A stretch of 64,000 nt of DNA from Casimicrobiaceae bacterium (GTDB taxonomy: Bacteria > Pseudomonadota > Gammaproteobacteria > Burkholderiales > Casimicrobiaceae), in the NCBI GenBank assembly GCA_026646885.1, contig JAPKHK010000005.1, forward strand, positions 1 through 64,000, in the 5' to 3' direction. Below the pieces are notes generated by a model that did no database searches, was not told the DNA's origin, and saw only the letters and a list, made by a program, of their open reading frames with translations. This document shows positions 17,207-26,684 of this stretch, in pieces. The translations under genes were made by a program, and so were the position numbers. The stretch's first letter is position 1, and each line of letters starts with the position of its first letter.

Positions 17207-18148
17207 TCAATTGCGCAGTAGGGCCATGACCTGCCCGGCATCGAGACTCGCCGCCTTTTGCTCGATCTGCGGCAGGTATTGCGCTTGCAACTGCTTTGCC
17301 GGTCCGAGCAAATCCTGGAAAGTCTCGCGCAACATCGCGGTCGTCATGCTGCGGCCGCCCGTGTAGTAGCGCCGTGCCACTTGCCCGAGCGCATAGGTGG
17401 TGGCAAAAGAGAAGGCCATGCCCGTGGCGGCGCCGCCGATTCTTCCGATGGTTTTTCCGGCGGCCTTGCCGAGCAAGCCACCCAGCAGCTTGCGGCCGAG
17501 TTGTTCAACGTACTGCGAGGTGAGACCGACACCCGCCGCGGCGATAAACTCCTTGATATGCCCTTGGTCAAGCGAAACGCCATGCGCTTTGCCAATGCCA
17601 TAGACCATTTTGATTTGCAGCGGAATGATGGCCATCGACGTCCAGGATTGCGGCAGCAGTTCGAGCGCACCGGCTAGAAGAGCATGGTTGAGAATGCTCG
17701 CGTCGAGTTCTGCGGTGCTGCTCCCGATTGGCGCCGGGGCGCTGCTAGAGGCCGGTAACGAGACTGAGGCCGATGCCAGGAAATCGGCCGCGCGTGCTTC
17801 CGCGGCCGAGGATTCGCTGGCGGGTAGCGCCAGGAGTGTTTTGAGTTCGGCCAAGAAGCGCTTTTCTTCTTCCACCAATGCGCCGTCGGCCTCGCATACG
17901 CCCAAAGCGATTTCATAAGCATAGAGGCGCTGCCCGGCCTCGCCCAACGCGGCCGCGCAGGAAGCCAGCGGCAGGTCTTTGAGCAACACGGCTTGGTAGA
18001 GCCCTGCCAGATCGGCGGTATCCGAATCGGCGGCCAAGCGCTCAGCCAGCTGGCGCACCGCGTCACGCTCGCGTTCGTCCTTGGCACCATCGGCGAAGGC
18101 GGCGTGAATGGCGATGGCCAGCAGGGCTTTTTGTTCGTCGGGGTTCAT
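17207..18148 (-). CDS. TerB-like / DUF697-like protein
   Basis: A 313-residue protein. The N-terminal ~110 residues are alpha-helical with acidic motifs spaced as in TerB domains (AIHAAFADGAKDERERDAV and GVCEADGALVEEEKRFLAEL). A low-complexity Ala/Ser linker (~115-145) follows. The C-terminal half (about 160-290) has glycine-rich helices, LLGKAAGKTIGRIGGAATG and ATTYALGQVARRYYTGG, typical of the YcjF/DUF697 family that associates with membranes. It lies just upstream of the TerC-like gene on the same strand (12-bp gap) and 81 bp downstream of the hibernation factor gene. Function is unknown; TerB domains may bind metal. Confidence 0.75.
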   Translation of the reverse strand: MNPDEQKALLAIAIHAAFADGAKDERERDAVRQLAERLAADSDTADLAGLYQAVLLKDLPLASCAAALGEAGQRLYAYEIALGVCEADGALVEEEKRFLAELKTLLALPASESSAAEARAADFLASASVSLPASSSAPAPIGSSTAELDASILNHALLAGALELLPQSWTSMAIIPLQIKMVYGIGKAHGVSLDQGHIKEFIAAAGVGLTSQYVEQLGRKLLGGLLGKAAGKTIGRIGGAATGMAFSFATTYALGQVARRYYTGGRSMTTAMLRETFQDLLGPAKQLQAQYLPQIEQKAASLDAGQVMALLRN

Positions 18149-18229
18149 GAGTTCCAGTTCTCCGCAAAATGAGTGGTCGTGAGTCGAATCGTCAATGGCT
18201 GTCGCGGTTTGGTGGTCATCGATACCCGC

Positions 18230-18583
18230 TCATAACGAGCGTTCCTGCATCGGTGGATGACGCGGCGCGTGCAAGGCGGCGGCGTGCCGGCGCGCGATGC
18301 GGCGCAAGAAGGCACGGCCGACGCGCTCGGCGGCGCGGTCGATGGCGACATAGAGGTCGCCCTGCACGTCTTTGACCACCAAGGGCGGCGCATTCTTGAG
18401 GCGCACTTCGATGCCGCAGCACTTGTCGATGCCGCCGCGCGGCCCGTTGAGATCCGACAGTCGAACGATCACCCGCGAGACAACATCTTCCGCATGGCTC
18501 AAGGAGAAAGCCAAGCGTCGTTCGACATGAGCGCGTAAGCCGTCGGTGAGGTCGAATCCTTGGGTGAAAACTTGCAGCTTCAT
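18230..18583 (-). CDS. ribosome hibernation promoting factor family (HPF/RaiA, S30AE)
   Basis: A 117-residue protein with the S30AE fold pattern: QVFTQGFDLTDGLRAHVERRLAF, IVRLSDLNGP and VVKDVQGDLYVAIDRAAERV. These short factors bind the 30S decoding region and silence ribosomes under stress. A strong Shine-Dalgarno (GGGAGGTG, 18587-18594) precedes the ATG at 18583. The C-terminus is basic and histidine-rich (RRIARRHAAALHAPRH) rather than carrying the long-HPF dimerisation domain. It is divergent from the NhaR-type regulator and probably starts the operon with the TerB- and TerC-like genes. Confidence 0.88.
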   Translation of the reverse strand: MKLQVFTQGFDLTDGLRAHVERRLAFSLSHAEDVVSRVIVRLSDLNGPRGGIDKCCGIEVRLKNAPPLVVKDVQGDLYVAIDRAAERVGRAFLRRIARRHAAALHAPRHPPMQERSL

Positions 18584-18657
18584 GGCACCTCCCAAAAGCG
18601 AGTGGCAAGGGCCCCATTCTGGATCGGTTGAATGTTCGCGGCAAACAGATAATAATT

Positions 18658-18690
18658 CGCCAATCATTCGAAAAACGCGAAGTATTGGCG
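18658..18690. promoter_or_regulatory. inverted repeat upstream of the NhaR-type gene
   Basis: Perfect 7-bp arms CGCCAAT (18658-18664) and ATTGGCG (18684-18690) are separated by 19 bp in the divergent region between hpf and the LysR-type gene, ending 9 bp before its ATG. LysR regulators usually bind dyads of this kind near their own promoter. A role as an autoregulatory NhaR site is an inference from position. Confidence 0.45.
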
Positions 18691-18699
18691 CAGCCCGAC

Positions 18700-19605
18700 A
18701 TGCTCAATTTCAAACACCTCCTCTATTTCGCCACGGTGGCGCGAGCCGGCGGCGTCAACCGTGCGGCGGAGCGCCTGCATCTGACGCCGCAGACCCTTTC
18801 GGGGCAGATCGCGCAGTTCGAGGAGCGCATCGGCGTGAGTCTTTTTCAGCGCCATGGCCGCCGCCTCGAACTCACCGAAGCGGGGCGGCTCGCCCTATCC
18901 TACGCCGAAGAAATCTTCCAAACCGGCAGCGAACTCGAAGAGCTTTTGAAAAGTGGTGCCGAGAAGCGTTTCATCACGTTTCGAGTGGGCATCGTCGATG
19001 TCATTCCCAAATTCATCGCCCACCGCCTGCTCGCCCCCGTCTTGGCCTTGCCGGAAGCGGTGCGCCTGGTGTGCGAAGAAGACCGCTTGGAACGATTGCT
19101 GGGCGAGTTGGCCATGCACCGGCTCGACCTGGTGCTGGCCGATAGGCCGATGCCGCCGGGGGCGGAAATCAAAGGGTATAGCCATCCCTTGGGCGAAACC
19201 GGTGTGGCCTTCATGGCTGCGCCGCAGCTCGCGCGCCAACTCGCGGGGCGTTTTCCCGAGCGGCTCGAAGGCGCGCCGCTGCTGCTGCCCGGCGCCGACA
19301 CCGCGCTGCACGCCGCATTGCCCCGTTGGCTGGAACGCAAGGGTTTGTCCATGCGCGTGGTGGGCGAATTTCACGACAGCGCGCTCTTGAAAGCCTTCGG
19401 CGAAGCCGGCGCCGGCGTCTTCCCGGCACCGGCGGCAATCGTGCATGACGTGAAAGCGCACTACAAGGTCGAGTCCCTGGGTCAAACCGATGAGTTGAAG
19501 GAGCGCTTTTTTCTGATCTCGGCCGAAAGGCGACTCACGCATCCCGCCGCTACTGCGGTGAGCGAGCATGCGCGCAAAGGGGCCTTCGCGCCGAAAAAGG
19601 CGTAA
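18700..19605 (+). CDS. nhaR: NhaR-type LysR family transcriptional regulator
   Basis: A 301-residue LysR-family protein. The N-terminal helix-turn-helix (FATVARAGGVNRAAERLHLTPQTLSGQIAQFEERIGVSLF) is followed by an effector-binding domain. The start MLNFKHLLYFATVAR, the GVNRAAERLHLTPQTLSGQI recognition region and the pattern DVIPKFIAHRLLAP match NhaR, which activates Na+/H+ antiporter genes in response to sodium or alkali. The ATG at 18700 begins the conserved HTH; the frame upstream to 18628 lies over the divergent promoter. The nearest antiporter genes are over 20 kb away on the right, so the target could be the divergent hpf-terB-terC operon. Confidence 0.85.
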   Translation: MLNFKHLLYFATVARAGGVNRAAERLHLTPQTLSGQIAQFEERIGVSLFQRHGRRLELTEAGRLALSYAEEIFQTGSELEELLKSGAEKRFITFRVGIVDVIPKFIAHRLLAPVLALPEAVRLVCEEDRLERLLGELAMHRLDLVLADRPMPPGAEIKGYSHPLGETGVAFMAAPQLARQLAGRFPERLEGAPLLLPGADTALHAALPRWLERKGLSMRVVGEFHDSALLKAFGEAGAGVFPAPAAIVHDVKAHYKVESLGQTDELKERFFLISAERRLTHPAATAVSEHARKGAFAPKKA

Positions 19606-19645
19606 CGCTCAACCGAAACCGCGCCTTTACGGGCGATCTCTTTCC

Positions 19646-19690
19646 TTGACGCGGATCGCCGCCGGCATTATATTACCGACCAGTCAGTTA
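19646..19690 (+). promoter_or_regulatory. sigma-70 promoter with overlapping TetR-type operator
   Basis: A near-consensus -35 TTGACG (19646-19651), a 17-bp spacer and a -10 TATATT (19669-19674) are followed directly by ACCGACCAGTCAGT (19675-19688), an imperfect dyad with GAC-N2-GTC core. Operators of this appearance are common for AcrR/TetR repressors of RND pumps. Placement on the start site would let the TetR encoded at 19714 repress its own operon. Confidence 0.75.
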
Positions 19691-19713
19691 TTTATTTCCC
19701 CGCACCTGCCCTC

Positions 19714-20370
19714 ATGCCGCCACCCCGCTCGCCCACTCGTTGGCAACGCCGCAAGGGATCTCGCCCGCAAGAGCTTACCGCGGCGGCGCTGAGTTTGTTC
19801 GTGGAGAAGGGTTTCGCCGCCACGCGACTGGAAGAGGTTGCCGCGCGGGCGGGGGTCTCCAAAGGCACGCTTTACCTCTATTTCGATAGCAAGGAAGACC
19901 TCTTCAAAGCCGTAGTGCGCGAAGGCTTGGTGCCATTGCTCGCCGCGGGCGAATCGATGATCGCCCAGTCCTCCCTGCCCGCCGAAGATCTGTTTCGCGC
20001 CATCGTGTTGCGCTGGTGGGAGCTGGTGGGCAGCACGCCTTTGGGCGGTTTGCCCAAGCTGGTGTTTTCCGAAGCGCGCAACTTTCCGGAATTGGCGCGC
20101 TTTTATGCCGACGAAGTGATCGAGCGCGCCAAACGCCTTCTGGCACAGGCACTGCAGCGCGGCGTGGCGAGCGGCGAATTTCGCCCTTTCGATGCCGAGG
20201 AACTGGTGCTGGTAGTGTTCTCCCCGCTGATGATGCGCTTGGTGTGGAAACATTCCCTGGGCTGCTGCGGCGTACCCAGCCCGCCGGACGAAGTTTTCCT
20301 GCGCGAGTACATCGAATTGATGCTGCGCGGTTTGCGCGCCGACCCTATCCCCCCAAGGCGGAGAAACTAA
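19714..20370 (+). CDS. TetR/AcrR family transcriptional regulator
   Basis: A 218-residue repressor. The HTH region is clear: TAAALSLFVEKGFAATRLEEVAARAGVSKGTLYLYFDSKEDLFKAVV (about residues 22-68), followed by a ligand-binding helical domain with a conserved tryptophan pair and a C-terminal basic tail. Its TAA directly abuts the ATG of the membrane fusion protein (20371), so it is first gene of the efflux operon and likely autoregulated through the dyad at 19675-19688. The ligand is unknown. Confidence 0.92.
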   Translation: MPPPRSPTRWQRRKGSRPQELTAAALSLFVEKGFAATRLEEVAARAGVSKGTLYLYFDSKEDLFKAVVREGLVPLLAAGESMIAQSSLPAEDLFRAIVLRWWELVGSTPLGGLPKLVFSEARNFPELARFYADEVIERAKRLLAQALQRGVASGEFRPFDAEELVLVVFSPLMMRLVWKHSLGCCGVPSPPDEVFLREYIELMLRGLRADPIPPRRRN

Positions 20371-21504
20371 ATGAGTAGCCGTTTGCGCTGGACGCTCATC
20401 GTCCTGTTCCTCTTGGTTATCGCGGGCGGCGGCGCCATCGCCATGCGCCGCGCCAAAGCACCCGCTCCGAGCCCAACGGCGGCGCCCGCCGAAGTGGTGC
20501 TGGAATTGGCGGCGGAGGACCTCACCCGCGCCGAAGCTGGGGAAATCCAACGTCTGCTGCCGCTGACCGGCGTGCTGCGTGCCGCTTCGCAAGCTATAGT
20601 CAAGGCCAAGGTGGCGGGGGAACTCGCCGAGGTGCTGGTCAAAGAAGGTGACGCCGTCAAAGCCGGGCAAGTGGTGGCCCGAATCGACGACACCGAATTT
20701 CGCGCCCGCCTCGCGGAACGCGAAGCGGCGCTGCAAGCGGCACGCACGCAAGCCGCCTTCGCCGAGCAATCGCGCCGGAAGTACGAAGAGCTTTTGGCCA
20801 AGAAGTTCATCTCCGAAACCGCCTACGAGAATTATCAGACCAATGCCAAGGTGGCCATGGATCAAGTGCGCGTCGCCGAAGCGCAGCTTGCGCTGGCGAA
20901 GAAGTCGCTGGACGACACGCTGGTGCGCGCCACCATCGCCGGCAGCGTTTCCGAGCGGGCGGTGCAGCGCGGCGACAAGGCTTCGGTCGATACGCGCCTC
21001 TTGACCATCGTCGATGTCTCGCGCCTGGAATTCGAAGCGGCGGTACCAGCGGCCGAAGTGCCCAGCATTGCCCTCGGGCAGCAAGTTCGCTTTCAAGTGG
21101 AAGGATTCACCGCGCCAGATTTCACCGGCGCGATCGTGCGCATCAACCCCGCCACACAGGCCGGCACGCGCTCGATTTTGATTTACGTGGAAATCCCCAA
21201 TCCGAGCCTTGCCCTGAAGGCGGGCATGTTCGCCAAGGGCAGTCTGGTGCTTGCCGCGCGCCGCGCCGAGGTGTTGGTACCGGTCACGGCGCTGCGCCAG
21301 GATGGCGCCGCGAGCAGCGTGTACGTTTTGACCGAGAACAAACTGGCGCGCCAAGACGTGAGCGTGGGCTTGGTCAACGAAACGACCGGTCGCGCCGAAA
21401 TCACCAAAGGTTTGACCGCCGGAGACTCCATCGTGCGAACAAACCTGGGCAATCTGCCGCTGGGTGTGCCGGTGAAGATCAAGACCGCCGCAAAGCCGAA
21501 ATAG
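20371..21504 (+). CDS. RND efflux membrane fusion (HlyD-like) protein
   Basis: A 377-residue periplasmic adaptor with an N-terminal anchor (TLIVLFLLVIAGGGAIAM, about residues 8-26). A barrel-sandwich lipoyl half-motif (VKAKVAGELAEVLVKEGDAVKAGQ) precedes an alpha-hairpin (about 100-170) and the second half-motif (VRATIAGSVSERAVQRGDKAS), then beta-barrel and membrane-proximal domains. It links the inner-membrane pump encoded next to an outer-membrane channel, which is not in this window. It starts immediately after the TetR stop; a 48-bp gap separates it from the pump gene. Confidence 0.93.
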   Translation: MSSRLRWTLIVLFLLVIAGGGAIAMRRAKAPAPSPTAAPAEVVLELAAEDLTRAEAGEIQRLLPLTGVLRAASQAIVKAKVAGELAEVLVKEGDAVKAGQVVARIDDTEFRARLAEREAALQAARTQAAFAEQSRRKYEELLAKKFISETAYENYQTNAKVAMDQVRVAEAQLALAKKSLDDTLVRATIAGSVSERAVQRGDKASVDTRLLTIVDVSRLEFEAAVPAAEVPSIALGQQVRFQVEGFTAPDFTGAIVRINPATQAGTRSILIYVEIPNPSLALKAGMFAKGSLVLAARRAEVLVPVTALRQDGAASSVYVLTENKLARQDVSVGLVNETTGRAEITKGLTAGDSIVRTNLGNLPLGVPVKIKTAAKPK

Positions 21505-21552
21505 GCGTTAACGCGCATATCTTCACATCCGGCATAAGGAAGGCACCCCCTC

Positions 21553-24500
21553 ATGTGGTTCACCCGCGTTTCGATCCAGAACCCGGTTTTCGCCACCATG
21601 GTGATGCTCGCCTTCGTGGTGCTGGGCATCTTCTCTTATCAGCGGCTGCAAGTCGATCAATGGCCGGACATCGAGTTTCCGGTGGTGGTGGTCACCACCG
21701 ATTACCCCGGCGCCTCGCCGGAAACGATCGAGTCGGAAATTTCCCGCAAGCTCGAAGAAGCCTTGAATTCCATCAACGGCGTCAAGGCTCTGATCTCGCG
21801 CTCTTATGAGGGCAGCTCGTTGGTGATGGCGGAATTCGAACTTTACGTCAATGCCGAACAAGCCGCGCAGGATGTGCGCGACAAGGTCGCAGCGGTGAAG
21901 ACGCAGTTCCGCAAGGAAGTAAAGGAGCCCAAAGTCTTGCGCTTCGATCCTTCCGATCGCCCGATCATTTCGCTTTCGGTCAGCGGCGAAGGCTACAGCC
22001 TGCGTGAATTGACCACCCTGGCCGACCAGGTCATCAAGCGGCGGCTCGAAAATGCGCGCGGCGTGGGGTCGGTGACGCTGGTGGGCGGGGTGAAACGGCA
22101 AGTGCTGGTCTATCTGAAACTTGCGCCCATGGAAGCGCTGGGTGTCTCCGCCGATCACATCATCAGCGCCTTGAAGGCCGAGAACCAAGAGTTGCCCACC
22201 GGCGCGATCCGCTCGCTGGAGCGCGAGCGCGTGGTGCGGCTCGAAGGTCGCCTCAAGGCGGTGCATGATTTCAAGCGCATCATCGTGGCGCGCCGCGGCG
22301 GCCAGCCGGTGTATCTGGAACAAGTGGCGGAAGTGGTCGACGGCCAACAGGAACAAGAAAGCCTGGCTCTCAAAGATGGCCAGCGCATCCTTGCTCTGGA
22401 CATTCTCAAGGCCCGCGGCCAGAACACCATCGAGGTGAGCAAGACCGTCGCCGAAGCCGCGGCGGCTCTGACGCGCGAACTGCCCGCCGGGGTCAAGGTC
22501 GAGGTGCTGAAAGACGCCTCCAAGCCCATCCGCACCGGTGTGGGCAATACCCAGCAAACCATGATCGAAGGGGCGCTGCTCACCATCGCCATCGTCTTCT
22601 TGTTTCTGGGCTCCTGGCGCAGCACGGTGATCACCGGCCTCACCCTGCCGATCGCCATTCTGGGCACTTTCTTGGCGCTCTACGCCTTCGGCTTCACCAT
22701 CAACATGCTCACCTTGATGGCGATGTCGCTTTGTATCGGCCTATTGATCGACGATGCCATCGTGGTGCGCGAAAACATCGTGCGCCATGCCGCGTTGGGT
22801 GCCGATCACCATACCGCGGCACTGGAAGGCACCCGCGAAATCGGCCTTGCGGTATTCGCCACCACCCTCACCATCGTCGCGGTGTTTTTGCCGGTGGGTT
22901 TCATGGGCGGCATCATCGGCCGCTTCTTCCATCAGTTCGGCATTACCGTCGCCGCCGCGGTGCTTTTGTCGATGTTCATCTCCTTCACCCTCGACCCCAT
23001 GCTGTCCTCGATTTGGCGCGACCCCGCGGTGCATGGCCACTTTCCGCGCGGCCCGCTGGGCGCGGTCTTGCGCTGGTTCGAACACTTGGTGAAACTGAGC
23101 TCGGACTTCTACCAGGCGATGCTGAAGTGGTCGCTGCAACACCGCGGCAAAACACTCGTCGCGGCGCTGGGCATTTTCGTCGGCAGCCTTTTTCTGGTGC
23201 CTTTGCTGGGTACGGAGTTCGTGCCCCAAGCGGACTTCGCCGAAACGCAAGTGAATTTCCAGACGCCGGTGGGTTCTTCGCTGGAGTTCACCGAAGCCAA
23301 GTTGAGGCAAGTCGATGCCGCGCTCCGTGACTTTCCCGAAGTGAAATACACCTACGCCACCATCAACACCAGCAACACCGGCAAACACGCCGCGTCGATC
23401 TACATCAAGCTGGTGGAACGCAAGGAAAGGGCGCGCAGCCAGCTGCAACTCACCAAGCCGATCCGCGAGCGCTTGCAACAAATCGGCGGCATCACCGTCA
23501 CCCACGTCGGCGTGATGAACCCAGTTTCGGGGGCGAAACTTCTGATCCTCAGCCTGCAAGGCACCGATCTCGCCGAGCTGGAGCGCATTTCCGAAGAAAC
23601 GCAAAAGCGCCTGCGGGCCATTCCGGGTCTCGTCGATCTCGACAGCAGCCTCAAACCCGCCAAGCCCAGCATCGCCGTCGAAATGCGCCGCGAGCTGGCC
23701 TCCGACTTGGGCATCACCTTGGCGCAAGTGGGCGCTACGCTGCGGCCCCTGCTCGCCGGCGAAGATGCCGGCACTTGGCGCGGCCCCGACGACGAAAACT
23801 ACGACGTGGTGGTGCGCTTGGCACCCGGGGATCGCGCCACCGGCGCCGATCTCGACCGGGTGATGATACCCACCGCGCAACTGCAAGCCGACGGCACGCC
23901 GCGCGCCGTGCCTTTGCGCCAAGTGGCCGCGCTCAAGGATTCATTGGGGGTGTCGCAAATCAATCGGCGCGACCTCACGCGCGAAGTGGAGCTCACCGCC
24001 AACGTCTACGGACGGTCGGCGGGCGAAGTGTCCAAGGACATCCAGACCGTGCTCCGCGGCATGGAGTGGAAGCCCGGCTACCGCTGGGTGATGGGCGGTT
24101 CCACCAAGGACATGCAGGAAGCTTTCGGCTACGCTATGTCGGCCTTGCTGCTGGCGATCATTTTTATTTACATGATTCTGGCTTCGCAGTTCAAGAGCTT
24201 CTTGCAACCGCTGGCGATCATGTCTTCGTTGCCGCTCACCTTGATCGGGGTCATCGTCGCGCTGATGATTTTCCACAGCACCCTGAATATCTTTTCCATC
24301 ATCGGCTTCATCCTGCTGATGGGTCTGGTGACCAAAAACGCCATTCTCCTGGTCGACTACGCCAACCAAACGCGTGCCGCCGGCAGCGCGCGCGAGACGG
24401 CGATCCTGGAAGCCGCACGGGTGCGTCTGCGGCCGATTTTGATGACCACGCTGGCCATGGTCTTTGGCATGCTGCCGCTGGCGCTGGGATTTTCGGAAGG

Positions 24501-24660
24501 CGCCGAACAACGCGCGCCCATGGGCCAGGCGGTGATCGGCGGAGTGATCACCTCCTCCATTCTCACTTTGGTGGTGGTGCCAGTGGTTTACACCTTTCTC
24601 GATGATTGGGCGGCCTGGTTCAAGCGCCAGGTTGCCAAGCGCCCGGCGCCCAAGCAATGA
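21553..24660 (+). CDS. RND family multidrug/solute efflux pump, inner-membrane subunit
   Basis: A 1035-residue AcrB/MdtB-like proton-driven transporter with the expected length, two sets of six helices (after residue 1, around 335-540 and 855-1020) and two large periplasmic loops. Seen motifs: N-terminal [37 protein letters not shown] in helix 4 with the proton-relay aspartates (IDDA); [20 protein letters not shown] in helix 10-11 with the relay lysine. Full relay residues suggest activity. It is third gene of the TetR-MFP-RND operon. HAE1 type is more likely than heavy-metal type (no CzcA-like DFGVMVD). Confidence 0.93.
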   Translation: MWFTRVSIQNPVFATMVMLAFVVLGIFSYQRLQVDQWPDIEFPVVVVTTDYPGASPETIESEISRKLEEALNSINGVKALISRSYEGSSLVMAEFELYVNAEQAAQDVRDKVAAVKTQFRKEVKEPKVLRFDPSDRPIISLSVSGEGYSLRELTTLADQVIKRRLENARGVGSVTLVGGVKRQVLVYLKLAPMEALGVSADHIISALKAENQELPTGAIRSLERERVVRLEGRLKAVHDFKRIIVARRGGQPVYLEQVAEVVDGQQEQESLALKDGQRILALDILKARGQNTIEVSKTVAEAAAALTRELPAGVKVEVLKDASKPIRTGVGNTQQTMIEGALLTIAIVFLFLGSWRSTVITGLTLPIAILGTFLALYAFGFTINMLTLMAMSLCIGLLIDDAIVVRENIVRHAALGADHHTAALEGTREIGLAVFATTLTIVAVFLPVGFMGGIIGRFFHQFGITVAAAVLLSMFISFTLDPMLSSIWRDPAVHGHFPRGPLGAVLRWFEHLVKLSSDFYQAMLKWSLQHRGKTLVAALGIFVGSLFLVPLLGTEFVPQADFAETQVNFQTPVGSSLEFTEAKLRQVDAALRDFPEVKYTYATINTSNTGKHAASIYIKLVERKERARSQLQLTKPIRERLQQIGGITVTHVGVMNPVSGAKLLILSLQGTDLAELERISEETQKRLRAIPGLVDLDSSLKPAKPSIAVEMRRELASDLGITLAQVGATLRPLLAGEDAGTWRGPDDENYDVVVRLAPGDRATGADLDRVMIPTAQLQADGTPRAVPLRQVAALKDSLGVSQINRRDLTREVELTANVYGRSAGEVSKDIQTVLRGMEWKPGYRWVMGGSTKDMQEAFGYAMSALLLAIIFIYMILASQFKSFLQPLAIMSSLPLTLIGVIVALMIFHSTLNIFSIIGFILLMGLVTKNAILLVDYANQTRAAGSARETAILEAARVRLRPILMTTLAMVFGMLPLALGFSEGAEQRAPMGQAVIGGVITSSILTLVVVPVVYTFLDDWAAWFKRQVAKRPAPKQ

Positions 24661-24715
24661 GCGTTGAATCTTTGACCTTCGATCCTCGGCCGAGCGATAG
24701 CATGAAAGCTCACGC

Positions 24716-25639
24716 ATGATCGACACGCGTCTTGCCCTCGACGGCCGTGCCATGGGTCTGATGCTACTGCTCTGCCTCGTTTGGGGCTTTCAGCAGGTGC
24801 TGCTCAAAGCAGCGGCCGCCGACATCACGCCCTTGTTTCAAATCGCCTTGCGCACCGCGGTGGCGACGCTCCTGGTGGGATGGGTAATGCACCGCCAAGG
24901 CATCGCCTTCGTCGGGGACGATGGCGCCTGGCGAGCCGGTCTCGTGGTGGGCGTACTGTTCGCCTTGGAATTTTTTCTCATCGGCGAAAGCCTGCGTTTC
25001 ACTCTGGCTTCGCATCTGGTCGTTTTTCTCTACACCGCGCCGATTTTCGTGGCGCTGGCGTTGCATTGGCGGCTGCCCGCCGAGCACCTCGCGCCCTTGC
25101 AATGGCTGGGAGTGCTCTGCGCTTTCGGCGGCATCGTGATCGCCTTTGCCGGGCGCGGCACGCCCTCGGGCGACCTGGCCAGCATGCTCTGGGGCGATTT
25201 CCTGGCCCTGCTCGCGGGGCTGGCTTGGGGCGCCACCACGGTGGCGGTGCGACTCACCCGCCTGGCCCAAGCGCCGGCGACCAAGACGCTCTTTTATCAA
25301 CTCGCCATCGGATCGGTGCTGCTGTTGCTCGCCGTCGCGGCCTTGGGGCAGACCGGCTTCAACCCCACGCCGATCGCTTGGACGAGCCTGATATTCCAAT
25401 CTCTGATCGTGTCTTTCGCGAGTTATCTTGCTTGGTTCTGGCTCTTGCGGCATTACCTCGCCTCGCGGCTGGGCGTGTTCTCTTTTCTCACCCCGATCTT
25501 CGGCGTGGCCTTCGGCGTGTGGCTGCTCGATGAGCCGTTGGAAACGAGTTTCGTGATCGGCACGGCGCTGGTATGCGCCGGCATCGTGCTAGTGAGCGGT
25601 TATGGATGGTTCAAATCCGGTCGCAGAGGCGCCCCCTGA
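24716..25639 (+). CDS. EamA/DMT family transporter (RhaT/YdcZ-like)
   Basis: A 307-residue inner-membrane protein with ten predicted helices arranged as two EamA repeats (about 14-145 and 160-298). The first repeat starts LMLLLCLVWGFQQVLLKAAA and the second GDFLALLAGLAWGATTVAVRL. The final repeat half has SRLGVFSFLTPIFGVAFGVWLLDEPL, typical of drug/metabolite transporters. It is 55 bp after the RND pump and could be read from the same promoter, though spacing permits its own. Substrate is unknown. Confidence 0.9.
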   Translation: MIDTRLALDGRAMGLMLLLCLVWGFQQVLLKAAAADITPLFQIALRTAVATLLVGWVMHRQGIAFVGDDGAWRAGLVVGVLFALEFFLIGESLRFTLASHLVVFLYTAPIFVALALHWRLPAEHLAPLQWLGVLCAFGGIVIAFAGRGTPSGDLASMLWGDFLALLAGLAWGATTVAVRLTRLAQAPATKTLFYQLAIGSVLLLLAVAALGQTGFNPTPIAWTSLIFQSLIVSFASYLAWFWLLRHYLASRLGVFSFLTPIFGVAFGVWLLDEPLETSFVIGTALVCAGIVLVSGYGWFKSGRRGAP

Positions 25640-25675
25640 TCGAACACCACGGGCATTGCCCGCGCACCCCAGTCG

Positions 25676-26074
25676 TCAAGACTTCCCGTCCGCGCCCCCG
25701 GCACCTCCGGTGATCAGCGTTTTGAGTCCAACGTAGGGCTTGGGCTCCACCACTGGCGGCAGTGCCTGCGGCGCGCTTCCCTCCAGCGCTTGAGTCAGCT
25801 CGGTGACACGCGCTTCGAGCGCTGCGTTGCGCTCTTCGAGCAAATTGATTTGACGGCGCAAGCGCGCGCCGCTCCATTGCTGCCGCAGCACGCGCGGCGT
25901 GGAAAGCAGCGCGGCAATCAGGACGCCCAGCCCCAACGCCGCCAGCAGCACCACGGCCAGCGTGCTCTCAAAGCTCCAGACCGCCAAATGGACGGTGACG
26001 GGCACGTTGTTTTGCACGGCAAACAGTACCGCAAGGATGGCAAAAACGATGCCTAGAATCAGCAGCAACTGCAT
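25676..26074 (-). CDS. LapA-domain (DUF1049) membrane protein
   Basis: A 132-residue protein with two hydrophobic helices (about 1-20 and 38-62; VFAILAVLFAVQNNVPVTVHLAVWSF and STLAVVLLAALGLGVLIAALL) followed by a coiled coil (LRRQINLLEERNAALEARVTEL) and a proline-rich tail. This is the standard LapA/YciS-like layout, a lipopolysaccharide-assembly-associated family. I place the start at 26074 (MQLLLILG) where the first helix begins. An intact relative of the broken copy at 12740-12971. It is convergent with the EamA gene. Confidence 0.88.
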   Translation of the reverse strand: MQLLLILGIVFAILAVLFAVQNNVPVTVHLAVWSFESTLAVVLLAALGLGVLIAALLSTPRVLRQQWSGARLRRQINLLEERNAALEARVTELTQALEGSAPQALPPVVEPKPYVGLKTLITGGAGGADGKS

Positions 26075-26141
26075 GTTGGCTCCTCTCCTCGGGGCAGTTG
26101 AAACAGCCGACCGATTGCTCGCATAGCTTACCAGACCGAAC

Positions 26142-26684
26142 TCAGCGCCGGCTGCGCCGACGCCAATCCCACCAGACTCTAAGGCGCCAGGCAAGGGTCA
26201 CCAGCGTCCAAGCGGCGAAACCGAGGGCCGTCGATAGGATGGCCAAGCCCAGGAGCAGCGGACGTCCCAGCGCAGCCACGCGCTCGGCGAAATCGCGTAC
26301 CCAGCCAGATAGCCCTTCGCGAGCGACATGCGCCTCGCCCGGCGCAGCCGTGGCGGGCAAAACTTCCTCGCCCAATACGGCGCTGCCGATGCGGTACGCC
26401 GCGTAATAGAGCGGTCCGAAGGTAATGGGGTTGGTCACCAGCGTCCCCGCCACCGCGGTGGGGATGTTGGCCCGCAAGAGCACTGCCGCCGCCGCCGAAA
26501 CCGGCATTTGCGCAATCGGGATCAACAGACCAAAAAACACTCCCAGGCCGACACCCAGCGCCACACCGCGCCGGGTGAAGCGCCACAGATGCGGTGCCAA
26601 CACGGTGGGACCGAGCCATCGAAGCCAGCGATTTTCACGCAGCTTGTCAGGGTCCGGCAACCAGCGGCGCAGCAACGCTCTCAA
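26142..26684 (-). CDS. DUF2062 membrane protein (second copy)
   Basis: A 180-residue DUF2062 protein clearly paralogous to the one at 4177-4713: shared blocks include LLPDPDKLRENRWLRWL-like N-terminus, RRGVALGVGLGVFFGLLIPIAQ, NIPTAVAGTL, YYAAYRIGSAVLGEE and the WWDWRRRSRR tail. Its ATG overlaps the stop of the Na/Pi cotransporter gene by 4 bp (ATGA, 26681-26684). The two copies differ markedly in base composition, matching their surroundings. Confidence 0.87.
   Translation of the reverse strand: MRALLRRWLPDPDKLRENRWLRWLGPTVLAPHLWRFTRRGVALGVGLGVFFGLLIPIAQMPVSAAAAVLLRANIPTAVAGTLVTNPITFGPLYYAAYRIGSAVLGEEVLPATAAPGEAHVAREGLSGWVRDFAERVAALGRPLLLGLAILSTALGFAAWTLVTLAWRLRVWWDWRRRSRR

Noticed and set aside
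19684-21354. 556-codon minus-strand frame
   Set aside because: Antisense to TetR and the membrane fusion protein, both of which have clear motifs.
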